Shown: piece after piece, positions 43,305-51,400 of the stretch
Layout: each line of letters begins with the position of its first letter
Numbering within the stretch: position 1 is the stretch's first letter
Assembly: GCA_029211085.1 (NCBI GenBank)
Contig: JARGFW010000001.1
Coordinates: 1 to 64,000, forward strand
Source of the DNA: Deferrisomatales bacterium
GTDB lineage: Bacteria; Desulfobacterota; Deferrisomatia; Deferrisomatales; JARGFW01
Length of the DNA stretch: 64,000 nucleotides
Reading direction: 5' to 3'
Notes under the pieces: model-generated
What the model was told of the DNA's origin: nothing
Databases searched by the model: none
The model's input: only the letters and a program-made list of their open reading frames with translations
Position numbers and translations under genes: made by a program

Positions 43305-44495
43305 TCAGCCTCCGGCGACGGTTAGATGGGGGAACAGGGCGCCGAAGATCATCCCGGCAGCCGTCGACAGCAGCACCACGTAGACAACGAACGCGGCGGT
43401 CTTCCGGGTGCCCAGCACGCTGCGGATCACCAGCATGTTGGGCAGCGACAACGCCGGTCCCGCGAGGAGGAGGGCCAGGGCCGGTCCGCTGCCCATGCCG
43501 CTGCCCACCAGGCCCTGGAGGATCGGCACTTCGGTGAGGGTCGCGAAATACATCAGCGCCCCGGCCACGGAGGCGAACAGGTTTGCCCCCAGCGAGTTGC
43601 CCCCCACCCACTCGGCCACCCAGGTGCTGGGGACCAGCCCCGCGTCGCGGCCCGGCATGCCCAGCAGGAAGCCGGCGACCAGCACCCCGGCGAACAGCAG
43701 GGGCAGGATCTGCTTGGCAAACCCCCAGGTGGACTCCATCCACTCGCCCACCTCGTCGCGGGAGAACCACGCCCACACCATGCCCAGGGTGCCCAGCAGA
43801 CCGGCGCCGGCCAGCCACCACTTGACCTCGAACACCGCGCTGGCCCAACCCACCGGCTCCCGGGGCTTGCCCCAGGCGCCGAACACCAGCACAGCGACCA
43901 TGGCCAGCAGGTACACGGCGTTCTTCCACAGGGGTCGGGCCGGCGCATCCTCGGGAACGGCGGCGAACTGGGCCTGGCGCTCGGCTTCCGAGGTGCGGAA
44001 GGTGAACGCCATGGCGAGGCCTAGGGCGTAGGCGAACACCACCGCTCCCACGGCCCGAGCAATGCCCAACTCGGGGCCCAGTACCTTGGCGGTGAGCACG
44101 ATGGCCAACACGTTGATCGCGGGTCCGGAGTAGAGGAACGCCGTGGCCGGGCCGATGCCCGCCCCCCGGGCATAGATGCCGGCGAACAGGGGCAGCACGG
44201 TACAGGAACACACCGCCAGCACGGTGCCCGACACCGCTGCCACGGTGTAGGCCACCAGCCGTTTGGCCTCGGCCCCGAGGTACTTGAGCACCGCACCCTG
44301 GCTGACGAACACTGCAATCGCCCCGGCGATGAAGAACGCGGGGACCAGACAGGTGAGCACGTGGGCCCGGGCGTAGTCCTGGAGCATGAAGAACGCTTCG
44401 AGGATCGCCGACTGCACCCGGGGGTGGTCCACCGGCAGGTAGTAGGCGGCCAGGAACACTCCGACGATCAGCAGTAGAACTCTGCGCTCGCTCAT
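43305..44495 (-). CDS. Permease of the ArsP/DUF318 family
   Basis: The protein has 396 residues in two halves of about four to five helices. The signature GTVLAVCSCTVLPLFAGIYA, with its CSC, then GPATAFLYSGPAINVLAIVL and TLTEVPILQGLVGSGMGSGP are typical of the PF03773 permease family, which includes the organoarsenical exporter ArsP. The substrate here could be methylated arsenic, another thiophilic species or a sulfur compound. It is flanked by a thioredoxin and CcdA. Confidence 0.85.
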   Translation of the reverse strand: MSERRVLLLIVGVFLAAYYLPVDHPRVQSAILEAFFMLQDYARAHVLTCLVPAFFIAGAIAVFVSQGAVLKYLGAEAKRLVAYTVAAVSGTVLAVCSCTVLPLFAGIYARGAGIGPATAFLYSGPAINVLAIVLTAKVLGPELGIARAVGAVVFAYALGLAMAFTFRTSEAERQAQFAAVPEDAPARPLWKNAVYLLAMVAVLVFGAWGKPREPVGWASAVFEVKWWLAGAGLLGTLGMVWAWFSRDEVGEWMESTWGFAKQILPLLFAGVLVAGFLLGMPGRDAGLVPSTWVAEWVGGNSLGANLFASVAGALMYFATLTEVPILQGLVGSGMGSGPALALLLAGPALSLPNMLVIRSVLGTRKTAAFVVYVVLLSTAAGMIFGALFPHLTVAGG

Positions 44496-44499
44496 CGGT

Positions 44500-44895
44500 T
44501 CAGCCCCCCGCCGCTGCGCCCAGGAGGCCGGCCTTGCGCAACTGGGCTTCCAACTGGGCCGGGTCCAGGTACCCGACGTGGCGGAACATCTCGCTGCCGG
44601 CTCGGTCGAAGAACAGCACCGTGGGGACCAGCAGCACCCCGTACTGACCGGCCATCTCCTCTTCCCTGCCGATGTGCACGAAGCGGAACGTCATCTCGCC
44701 TCGGACCGTGGGCTCCAGGGCGTCGAATGCCTGGCCTTGCCGGATGCACTGCAGGCAGCGCTCCAGGCCGAAGCGCACGATCAGGGGTTTGCCCGATTCC
44801 CGGGCGGCATCCTCCAGGGGGCCCGCGTGGGCGAGCGCAGCCAAGGCCAGACCGGCGGCGAGAGTCAGTGCGAAGATGCGCAGCGCGTGGTGCAT
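44500..44895 (-). CDS. Exported thioredoxin-like protein (CLQC)
   Basis: The protein has 131 residues. Its signal peptide is MHHALRIFALTLAAGLALAA, the active site is RFGLERCLQCIRQ, and the cis-proline is in GVLLVPTVLFFDRAG. ATG 44895 is preceded by GAGAGGG; an upstream in-frame ATG at 44919 overlaps the TauE stop and is an alternative. It is probably periplasmic and reduced via CcdA. Its stop lies 4 bp before the permease start. Confidence 0.85.
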   Translation of the reverse strand: MHHALRIFALTLAAGLALAALAHAGPLEDAARESGKPLIVRFGLERCLQCIRQGQAFDALEPTVRGEMTFRFVHIGREEEMAGQYGVLLVPTVLFFDRAGSEMFRHVGYLDPAQLEAQLRKAGLLGAAAGG

Positions 44896-44915
44896 GGGCC
44901 CTCTCCCGGCGGCGC

Positions 44916-45710
44916 TCATGCGCCGCGCACGACGGAAACGATCATCCAGGCAGAGATCGCGATCATCAGTACCCCGAACGCCCGCTTCAGGGAGCGCTTG
45001 TCCACCGCCAGGGAGACCCGGGGACCGAGTTGCGCGCCGACGAAGCCCGCGGCGGCCAGGGGGAGCGTCAGCCCCGGGTCGAAGTGGCCCGCCAGGCCGT
45101 GTCCCAGAAACCCGGTGAGCGCCGTGAGGCCGATCATCGCGGAACTGGAACCCACCGCCACCTTCAAGGGGATGCGGCATACGAATACCATGAGCGGCAC
45201 CTTCAAGATGCCGCCGCCGATGCCGAGCATTCCGGCAAAGAAACCGGCCACCGCCATCAGGGGCTCGGCCACCAGCCAGTTGACCGTGTATGACTCACCA
45301 TTCAGGCTGCGGGTCCAGTAGGCCCGGCCGCGCCGGGGTGGCCCTTTTTGTTCGACCAACGGGCGCAGCATGAAGAACGCGGCGACCACGACGACGCACG
45401 CGAAGACGAGCTTGCCCGCTTGCGCCGGCACGTACTGGGAGAGGTACCCGCCCAGCAAGGCGCCCAGGTTGGTGGCCGGTTCCACCAGCAGCACCAGTTT
45501 CCAGTCCACGAACCCGGCACGATGGAAGATCAGCAAGGACGAGAGGGAGACGGCCATGATCACCGCCTGACTCGTTGCGGCGGCCTGGTGGAAAGGAACA
45601 CTGGCCGCCAGCAGGAGCGGCACGTAGAACGCCCCGCCCCCCTGGCCCAGCGCCGAAAAGGCGACGGCGACCCCGAAAAAGATCGCCACCAGAACCAGGG
45701 TCGTGGTCAC
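44916..45710 (-). CDS. TauE/SafE-family anion exporter
   Basis: The protein has 264 residues from a GTG start, eight hydrophobic helices. The family signature appears twice, as FGVAVAFSALGQGGGAFYVP and FFAGMLGIGGGILKVPLMVF. The family moves sulfite, sulfoacetate and related anions. It starts 3 bp after the stop of the upstream thioredoxin gene, so it belongs to the same operon. In this context it may export sulfite or an oxyanion, by inference. Confidence 0.88.
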   Translation of the reverse strand: MTTTLVLVAIFFGVAVAFSALGQGGGAFYVPLLLAASVPFHQAAATSQAVIMAVSLSSLLIFHRAGFVDWKLVLLVEPATNLGALLGGYLSQYVPAQAGKLVFACVVVVAAFFMLRPLVEQKGPPRRGRAYWTRSLNGESYTVNWLVAEPLMAVAGFFAGMLGIGGGILKVPLMVFVCRIPLKVAVGSSSAMIGLTALTGFLGHGLAGHFDPGLTLPLAAAGFVGAQLGPRVSLAVDKRSLKRAFGVLMIAISAWMIVSVVRGA

Positions 45711-45713
45711 CGG

Positions 45714-46142
45714 CTATTCCACCCCCATCTTCGCCAGCACCGCCAGGACCTGATCCTCGGGGAGGTAGCCTTCGTGGCGGAAGAACTCGGTGCCATCCGC
45801 GCGCAGGAACACCTGGGTGGGAATCAGCCGCACGCCGTACTGACCGGCGACGGCGGGAATCTTGCGGACGTCGTGGAAGGTCACCTCGACCCGGTCGGGA
45901 AATTTCTCCCGCACCGCCTGCATCACCGGCTTCATCGCCTCGCAGGGTTTGCAGCCCTCGCCGCCCAACTCTAGGAACACCACCTTCCCGCCCGCCGCAA
46001 GGGGGGGCAAGGGCGCGGGCCGCTCGACGGCGGGAGGGGCGATGGGTTGTTGGCTCCCGCTCGAGATGGCGGGGGCGAGCCCGAGCCGTAGACCACCGGC
46101 AACGACTGCCACCGCAGCCATCCCCAGGAAGGTCTTCCTCAC
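45714..46142 (-). CDS. Membrane-anchored thioredoxin-like protein (CKPC)
   Basis: The protein has 142 residues from GTG 46142, which overlaps the previous stop (GTGA). An N-terminal hydrophobic helix (KTFLGMAAVAVVAGGLRLGL) is followed by a Pro-rich linker and a thioredoxin fold with GGEGCKPCEAMKPVM and RLIPTQVFLRADG. It resembles the CLQC protein at 44500 in its C-terminus (FFRHEGYLPEDQVLAVL versus MFRHVGYLDPAQLEAQL), suggesting duplication within the operon. Confidence 0.85.
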   Translation of the reverse strand: MRKTFLGMAAVAVVAGGLRLGLAPAISSGSQQPIAPPAVERPAPLPPLAAGGKVVFLELGGEGCKPCEAMKPVMQAVREKFPDRVEVTFHDVRKIPAVAGQYGVRLIPTQVFLRADGTEFFRHEGYLPEDQVLAVLAKMGVE

Positions 46143-46549
46143 GGCCGCCCCTCCCGGCGGGTGCGGTGTTGCTGCCACACAGCCGCCAGTTGGTCTTCGG
46201 TGAAGAAGCTGTCGAAGCGGGCGATCTCCGCGCCGGCCCCATCGAACAACAGCACCACCGGCAGGGTCACCGCACGGTAGGTCTTGCCGGCGTCCGGATC
46301 CTTCGCCAGGTCGACGCGCTCATAGCGCAAGCCCTCCCCGCTGCCACCCAGGAAGTTCAGCACCTCCTGCTCTCCTGCGACGCACAGATTGCGCACACAT
46401 TCGCAGGCGTCGCTCTGGGTTACGAAGACCAGGGACTCGCTTCCCTTCGGGGCGATGGTCTCGGCCGATGCAACGACGGGGACCAGCAGCATCGCGCACA
46501 GTGCCGCCAGGAGCAGGAAGCGGATACCCAGGGTTCGGGGCTTGCACAT
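46139..46549 (-). CDS. Exported thioredoxin-fold-like protein with CEC-C motif
   Basis: The protein has 136 residues. It has a signal peptide (FLLLAALCAMLLVPVVASAE), then a predicted thioredoxin fold: VFVTQSDACECVRNLCVAGE with cysteines at CxC and C further on, not a standard CxxC. KTYRAVTLPVVLLFDGAGAE resembles the cis-proline strand. It may be a metal- or arsenic-binding relative rather than a disulfide reductase. ATG 46549 has GGAGG 8 nt upstream. First structural gene after arsR1. Confidence 0.7.
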   Translation of the reverse strand: MCKPRTLGIRFLLLAALCAMLLVPVVASAETIAPKGSESLVFVTQSDACECVRNLCVAGEQEVLNFLGGSGEGLRYERVDLAKDPDAGKTYRAVTLPVVLLFDGAGAEIARFDSFFTEDQLAAVWQQHRTRREGRP

Positions 46550-46599
46550 GACTGCTACCTCCATTGATAACGAAGAGCTTATGACCGGACGGCCGACGC

Positions 46600-46911
46600 T
46601 CAACCCACAGCACGCATTCTTGCGCGGTGTTCCCGGCGCACCATTTCGTCCACCAGCTCCAGGATCTCGTACACCCGGGTGTCCACCACCCGATAGAAGG
46701 TCATGGTGCCCTCCTGGCGGGACTCCAGGATGCCAGCGGCCTTCATCGTCGCCAGGTGTTTGGAGGTGTTGGGCTGGCTGCCCTCCAGCTCGGGGCAGAT
46801 CCGGCACACGCACTCCTCCCCCCGGCGCAGGAGCTCCAGGATGGCGATGCGGGTGGGGTGGGCGATGGCCTTCAGGATCTCGGCACGGCGGGGCTCTGCG
46901 GAAGCGTCCAT
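46600..46911 (-). CDS. ArsR/SmtB-family repressor 1
   Basis: The protein has 103 residues. The winged helix-turn-helix core is KAIAHPTRIAILELLRRGEE, GSQPNTSKHLATMKAAGILE and QEGTMTFYRVV. The sensor-like EECVCRICPEL supplies three cysteines in the alpha3 region, comparable to As(III)-binding ELCVC sites. It heads the thioredoxin/permease operon and is divergent from the second arsR at 47115. GGAGGAG precedes ATG 46911, and the 29 upstream codons of the ORF track are promoter sequence. Confidence 0.9.
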   Translation of the reverse strand: MDASAEPRRAEILKAIAHPTRIAILELLRRGEECVCRICPELEGSQPNTSKHLATMKAAGILESRQEGTMTFYRVVDTRVYEILELVDEMVRREHRARMRAVG

Positions 46912-46939
46912 GGGCTCCTCCGGTTCAGTTGATAACGGG

Positions 46940-46968
46940 ATAGTAATAGAGGTACTTCCGAATGGCAA
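46940..46968 (-). promoter_or_regulatory. Promoter of the arsR1-thioredoxin-permease operon
   Basis: Minus strand TTGCCA (46963-46968; 5 of 6), 17-bp spacer, TACTAT (46940-46945; 4 of 6), 28 nt from the arsR1 ATG. An imperfect palindrome GAATCTATATTC at 47000-47011, between the two divergent promoters, is a possible ArsR operator. Confidence 0.55.
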
Positions 46969-47052
46969 GCTGGAATTACCCACTATATGCGCAGGCAACG
47001 AATCTATATTCAGCGGTCACTGCCGTCTCATCCCTATTTACAAATACGGAAG

Positions 47053-47081
47053 TTGACATTCCTGGTGCGCGCGGATAGGGT
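47053..47081 (+). promoter_or_regulatory. Promoter of the arsR2-arsC-acr3 operon
   Basis: TTGACA (47053-47058; consensus), 17-bp spacer, TAGGGT (47076-47081; 4 of 6), 33 nt upstream of the arsR2 ATG. Confidence 0.6.
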
Positions 47082-47114
47082 CACAAATCGCCACCAAGCG
47101 ATATGGAGGGCCGT

Positions 47115-47468
47115 ATGAAGACCTTGGCCGGTTTGCTCAAATCCACTGCCGACGAATCGCGGCTGCGCATCCTGTTCCTGCTGGAAGCAGGGGAGTTGTG
47201 CGTGTGCGATATCCAGGAGGTGTTGGGGCTCGCCCAGTCCACGGTGAGCCGGCACCTGCAGGTGCTGGAGGAAGCGGGGCTGATCCAGGCGCGCCGTCAG
47301 GGCCTGTGGAAATACTACCGGTTCTGCGAACTACCCCGGCCCGCCGCCCAGGCACTGCTGGGCCTGGTGCGCCAGGAGGGGGCGAGGCTGCCGGAGGCTG
47401 CCGAGGTGCGGGTGAAGTTGGAGGCCGTGGCCACCCGCGGCACCTGCGGCGCCGCCGTGGCCGTGTAG
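47115..47468 (+). CDS. arsR: ArsR-family arsenic-responsive repressor 2
   Basis: The protein has 117 residues. The winged helix starts STADESRLRILFLLEAGELC and has the As(III)-sensing GELCVCDIQEVL motif, SQSTVSRHL-like recognition helix (GLAQSTVSRHLQVLEEAGLI) and GLWKYYRFCEL wing. The C-terminus holds another cysteine (RGTCGAAVAV). ATG 47115 follows GGAGG; the ORF-track start is four codons upstream. It leads arsC and acr3. Confidence 0.93.
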   Translation: MKTLAGLLKSTADESRLRILFLLEAGELCVCDIQEVLGLAQSTVSRHLQVLEEAGLIQARRQGLWKYYRFCELPRPAAQALLGLVRQEGARLPEAAEVRVKLEAVATRGTCGAAVAV

Positions 47469-47478
47469 GGCAGTGCAG

Positions 47479-47901
47479 ATGAAGCAGCGGGTGCTGTTCC
47501 TGTGCACCGGCAACTCTTGCCGCAGCCAGATGGCCCACGGCTGGCTGGCTCACCTGGCCGGCGACCGCTACGCCGTGTACTCGGCGGGCCTTGAAACCCA
47601 CGGCGTCAACCCCCGGGCGGTGCAGGTGATGGCCGAAGCCGGTGTGGACATCTCCCGTTACACCTGCAACGCGGTGCGTGAATACCTGGCCGAGAGCTTC
47701 GACCTGCTGGTCACGGTGTGCGGCGGGGCCAAGGAAGCGTGCCCCCTGTTCGCCGGTGAGGTGAAAGAGCGCCTGCACTGGCCGTTCGACGATCCGGCGG
47801 GTGCGACGGGGAGCGAAGAGGAGATCCTGGCGGTGTTCCGCCGGGTGCGCGACGCGATCCGCCAGCGGATCGAGACCTTTTTGGAGGAGGATGCGGCATG
47901 A
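47479..47901 (+). CDS. arsC: Arsenate reductase, low-molecular-weight phosphatase type (thioredoxin-coupled)
   Basis: The protein has 140 residues. The P-loop is [16 protein letters not shown] (C9-x5-R15). The relay cysteines C81 and C88 are in [14 protein letters not shown], giving the complete Cys triad of pI258-type ArsC. It reduces arsenate to arsenite, with thioredoxin recycling the disulfide. Its stop overlaps the acr3 ATG. Confidence 0.95.
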   Translation: MKQRVLFLCTGNSCRSQMAHGWLAHLAGDRYAVYSAGLETHGVNPRAVQVMAEAGVDISRYTCNAVREYLAESFDLLVTVCGGAKEACPLFAGEVKERLHWPFDDPAGATGSEEEILAVFRRVRDAIRQRIETFLEEDAA

Positions 47902-48968
47902 GCGGCCTTTCCAAGCAGCTGTCCTTCGTGGACCGCTATCTCACCCTGTGGATCTTCCTGGCGATGTTCCTCGGCGTGGGAAGCGGCTACTTCTTTCCGG
48001 GCGTCAAGGACGGGATCAACTTCTTCCAGGTGGGCACCACGAACATCCCCATCGCCGTGGGGCTCATCTTGATGATGTACCCGCCCCTGGCCAAGGTGCG
48101 CTACGAGGAACTGCCCCAGGTGTTCCGCAACACCAAGGTGTTGGGGCTGTCCCTGGTACAGAACTGGGTGGTGGGACCGGTGCTGATGTTCGCCCTGGCG
48201 GTGACCGTGCTGGGCGACTACCACGAGTACATGGTGGGGCTGATCCTCATCGGCCTAGCCCGCTGCATCGCCATGGTCATCGTGTGGAACGACCTGGCCA
48301 AAGGCGACACCGAGTACTGCGCCGGGCTGGTGGCGTTCAACTCCATCTTCCAGGTGCTGTTTTTTTCGGTGTACGCCTGGTTCTTCATCACCTGGCTGCC
48401 GCCGAAGCTGGGCATCGCCGGAGCCACCGTGGACATCACCATCGGCCAGATCGCCGAGAGCGTGTTCATCTACCTGGGCATCCCGTTCCTGGCGGGCATG
48501 TTGTCCCGCTTCCTGGGCCTGAAACTCAAGGGCCGGGAGTGGTACGAGACCAAGTTCATCCCCCGGATCAGCCCCCTCACCTTGATCGCCCTGCTGTTCA
48601 CGATCCTGGTCATGTTCAGCCTCAAGGGCGAGGTGATCGTCGCCCTGCCGTTCGACGTGGTGCGCATTGCGATACCGCTCACCATCTACTTCCTGGTGAT
48701 GTTCTTCGTGTCGTTCTGGATGAGCCGCAAGGTGGGCGCCACCTACGGCCAGACCGTGACCCTGTCGTTCACTGCCGCGTCCAACAACTTCGAACTGGCC
48801 ATCGCCGTGGCGGTGGCGGTGTTCGGCATCGACTCCGGGGAGGCGTTCGCCGCGGTGATCGGGCCCCTGGTGGAGGTGCCGGTGCTGATCAGCCTGGTCA
48901 ACGTGGCCCTGCGCTTCCGGGGCAGGTACTTCCCCGGTGAGAGTCGGGTCGCAGGGGCCAGGTGTTGA
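47898..48968 (+). CDS. acr3: Arsenite efflux transporter of the ACR3 family
   Basis: The protein has 356 residues and ten helices. ACR3 signatures include [39 protein letters not shown] (with the conserved functional cysteine) and [19 protein letters not shown]. It exports arsenite using the proton motive force. The overlap with arsC (ATGA) supports one transcript. Confidence 0.95.
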   Translation: MSGLSKQLSFVDRYLTLWIFLAMFLGVGSGYFFPGVKDGINFFQVGTTNIPIAVGLILMMYPPLAKVRYEELPQVFRNTKVLGLSLVQNWVVGPVLMFALAVTVLGDYHEYMVGLILIGLARCIAMVIVWNDLAKGDTEYCAGLVAFNSIFQVLFFSVYAWFFITWLPPKLGIAGATVDITIGQIAESVFIYLGIPFLAGMLSRFLGLKLKGREWYETKFIPRISPLTLIALLFTILVMFSLKGEVIVALPFDVVRIAIPLTIYFLVMFFVSFWMSRKVGATYGQTVTLSFTAASNNFELAIAVAVAVFGIDSGEAFAAVIGPLVEVPVLISLVNVALRFRGRYFPGESRVAGARC

Positions 48969-49055
48969 TCCGGGTCAAGGCAGGGGAGTCGCCGGCGCGA
49001 TAGGGTCGGGTAGTGTGACATCCGATTCCAGACCCCCGGCACCCCACACCCGACC

Positions 49056-50366
49056 ATGACCCAGCCCTCCTCCTCGCCGGCTTTGCGCCCACACCCCACC
49101 AAGCTGTTCGTGGAGACCACCACCCGCTGCAACCTGCGCTGCGCCATGTGCGTGAAGCAGACCGCGGACCACGGGGTGATGGAGGGAGACCTCGCTCCCG
49201 AGACCTTTGCGAGGCTGGCCCCGGCGTTTCCCCACCTGGAAGCCCTGGTGCTGTCCGGCACTGGCGAGCCCCTGCTGCACCCCCAGCTCGGGTCGTTCAT
49301 CCGCACGGCAAAGACGGCCATGCCCCCCGGCAGTTGGGTGGGGTTCCAGAGCAACGGGCTGCTCCTGGACGAGGCGCGGGCGGCCGACCTGGTGGACGCA
49401 GGGCTCGATCGGGTGTGCCTGTCGGTGGACGCGGTGACGCCGGGCACCTTCGCCCGTCTGCGCGAGGGCGGCGAGGTGGGGGCGGTGGACCGGGCCCTGG
49501 CGGCGCTAGCGAGCGCCGAGAGTCGCAACGGCCATCGAGTGGACAAGGGGGTGGAGTTCGTCGCCATGCGCGACAACGTGGCGGAGCTGCCGGACGTGGT
49601 CCGTTGGGCGGCCCGGCGGGGAGCGAGCTTCGCCCTGGTGACCCAGGTGCTGCCCTACGACGAGGGCCTCGTGGCCCAGGCCGCCTACGACCCCAACACC
49701 GACCGGGCCGTGGGGTTCTTCCAGCCCTGGCAGAAGCGGGCCGCGGCTGAAGGGATCGACCTGGACCGCTACTTCCCGGTGCTGTGGAAGTACACGAAGA
49801 CCCCCGAAGAGGAACGCATCATCGCGTTCGTGGAGGAGATGAAGGCGGCCGCCCACCGCCAGGAGATCTTCGTCAACGTCCAGAAGATCCTGGCCCGGGA
49901 CCACGGATGGCTTCAGCGGGTAGAGGAGATCTTCGGCGCGGCGGCCGAGGTGGCTCGGCAGGAGGGGTTGGACCTGCAACTCCCCGAGGTGGTTCCCGCA
50001 GGCGAGCGCACCTGCGCGTTCATCGAAGAGGGGGGCGCGTTCATCAGCTGGGACGGCAAGGTGCACCCCTGCTACTTCCTGTGGCACGGCTACCGGTGTT
50101 TCATCAACGGCCGCGAGAAGTTCGTGCGCCCCAAGGTGTTCGGAGACCTGGCCGAACGGGCCCTGTTGGACATCTGGGGAGATGCCGCATACACGGCGTT
50201 CCGCGCCAGCGTGCTGGGCTACGACTACCCGTTCTGCTCCGACTGCAACCTGGCCAAGTGTTGTGACTACGTGACGGCCGAGGAGTTCGAGCAGGACTGC
50301 TACATCAACCACGAGCCCTGCGGCGACTGCCTGTGGTGCAAAGGGGTGTTCCAGTGCCTGCGGTGA
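49056..50366 (+). CDS. Radical SAM/SPASM-domain protein
   Basis: The protein has 436 residues. The radical SAM CX3CX2C is at 25-32 in FVETTTRCNLRCAMCVKQTA, with SAM-contact LSGTGEPLLHP. The C-terminal part is cysteine-rich: HPCYFLWHGYRC, PFCSDCNLAKCCDYVTAEEF, EPCGDCLWCKGVFQC, consistent with SPASM-type auxiliary Fe-S clusters. The overall pattern recalls putative metalloenzyme maturases of Geobacter-type genomes. It follows the arsenic operon by 87 bp, but I see no obvious ribosome site and cannot tie it to arsenic. The substrate is unknown. Confidence 0.85.
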   Translation: MTQPSSSPALRPHPTKLFVETTTRCNLRCAMCVKQTADHGVMEGDLAPETFARLAPAFPHLEALVLSGTGEPLLHPQLGSFIRTAKTAMPPGSWVGFQSNGLLLDEARAADLVDAGLDRVCLSVDAVTPGTFARLREGGEVGAVDRALAALASAESRNGHRVDKGVEFVAMRDNVAELPDVVRWAARRGASFALVTQVLPYDEGLVAQAAYDPNTDRAVGFFQPWQKRAAAEGIDLDRYFPVLWKYTKTPEEERIIAFVEEMKAAAHRQEIFVNVQKILARDHGWLQRVEEIFGAAAEVARQEGLDLQLPEVVPAGERTCAFIEEGGAFISWDGKVHPCYFLWHGYRCFINGREKFVRPKVFGDLAERALLDIWGDAAYTAFRASVLGYDYPFCSDCNLAKCCDYVTAEEFEQDCYINHEPCGDCLWCKGVFQCLR

Positions 50367-50376
50367 AGGCGGGCGG

Positions 50377-51270
50377 CTACTCTGCCTCCAGATACTCCCG
50401 CATCCCTTGCAGTGCGTTTCCCGTGAAATAGCTCTCGCGCGCCTGGATGTCGGGGGCCAGGGTGCGCCGGCGCGCGAACATCGGGTCGGTCGCGAGCAGT
50501 TCGGCCACCACCGCCTCGTGCCACGGCGCGGAACCGGCTTCCAGGTGGCGGCGGGCCACCGCTACCCAGTGGTCCAACTGGTCGCGGGCGGCGGCGAAGA
50601 ACGGCGCGGGATCCTCCACCCGGCCCCGGTGGCCCAGGCACACGCTGTGCGCGGGAACAGCCGAGGCCGCTTCGAGGGAGGCGCGGCTCACCTCATACTG
50701 GAACCGCGGCGGGGTGGCCGGGCGCCGGTACGGCCCTTCCGGGGTGTCGAGGCCGATGCCGGCGACCTCCCCGGCGAACAGCACGCCGCCGACCTGGTAA
50801 CACAGGTGGTGGGCGGCGTGTCCGGGGGTGTCGATGGCCACCACGGTGAGTCCGCCCATCCTGCTGTTCTCTGCAAATCCAATCCGGTCCTCCGGCACCG
50901 GGGCGATGGGGCCGTAGGCCTCGGCGACCTTTCCGAGCAACTTGCGGGAGCCCCGCCAGAGTTTCTCCGGGTCCACCAGGTGGGGGATGCCCTTGGAGTG
51001 GCACAGGGCGCGGGCGGCAGGGAACCGCTCCAAAAGCAGGCCCGCGCCGCCGGCGTGGTCGATGTGGATGTGGGTCAGGAGTACGCCGTCCAGCCGTCGC
51101 ACCCCCTGGGCGGCCAGGGCGTCGAGCAGTACCGGGATGGTCGAAGCCGGGCCGGGGTCCACCACCAGGGCGCTGTCCGGCCCGCGGACGATCCAGGCAC
51201 CGATGAACTCCCGGAACCCTTCGAGGGCCGGTTGGTCCAGATCGACGAGGGTGAGCTCGACGGCGGGCAT
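50377..51270 (-). CDS. Metallo-beta-lactamase-fold hydrolase
   Basis: The protein has 297 residues. The zinc-binding HxHxDH is at 67-72 in LLTHIHIDHAGGAGLLLERF, with further metal ligands in TPGHAAHHLCYQVGGVLFAG (H) and CLGHRGRVED. The C-terminal helical extension resembles that of MBL enzymes of the glyoxalase II/lactonase-like group. It is cytoplasmic. The 36 upstream codons of the ORF track were dropped because CCGGAG precedes the ATG at 51270. Convergent with the radical SAM gene. Confidence 0.85.
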   Translation of the reverse strand: MPAVELTLVDLDQPALEGFREFIGAWIVRGPDSALVVDPGPASTIPVLLDALAAQGVRRLDGVLLTHIHIDHAGGAGLLLERFPAARALCHSKGIPHLVDPEKLWRGSRKLLGKVAEAYGPIAPVPEDRIGFAENSRMGGLTVVAIDTPGHAAHHLCYQVGGVLFAGEVAGIGLDTPEGPYRRPATPPRFQYEVSRASLEAASAVPAHSVCLGHRGRVEDPAPFFAAARDQLDHWVAVARRHLEAGSAPWHEAVVAELLATDPMFARRRTLAPDIQARESYFTGNALQGMREYLEAE

Positions 51271-51400
51271 GGAATCTCCGGTGCGGGGAGCGGCAATCCG
51301 GACTCTAGGCAGCGGGGCCGGCGGTGTCAATCCGCGACGACCACGGTCCCCGCCCCCTTCGGCTGCGTTCCACGGCATGTGGCGGGGCCTGGAGCGCGGA

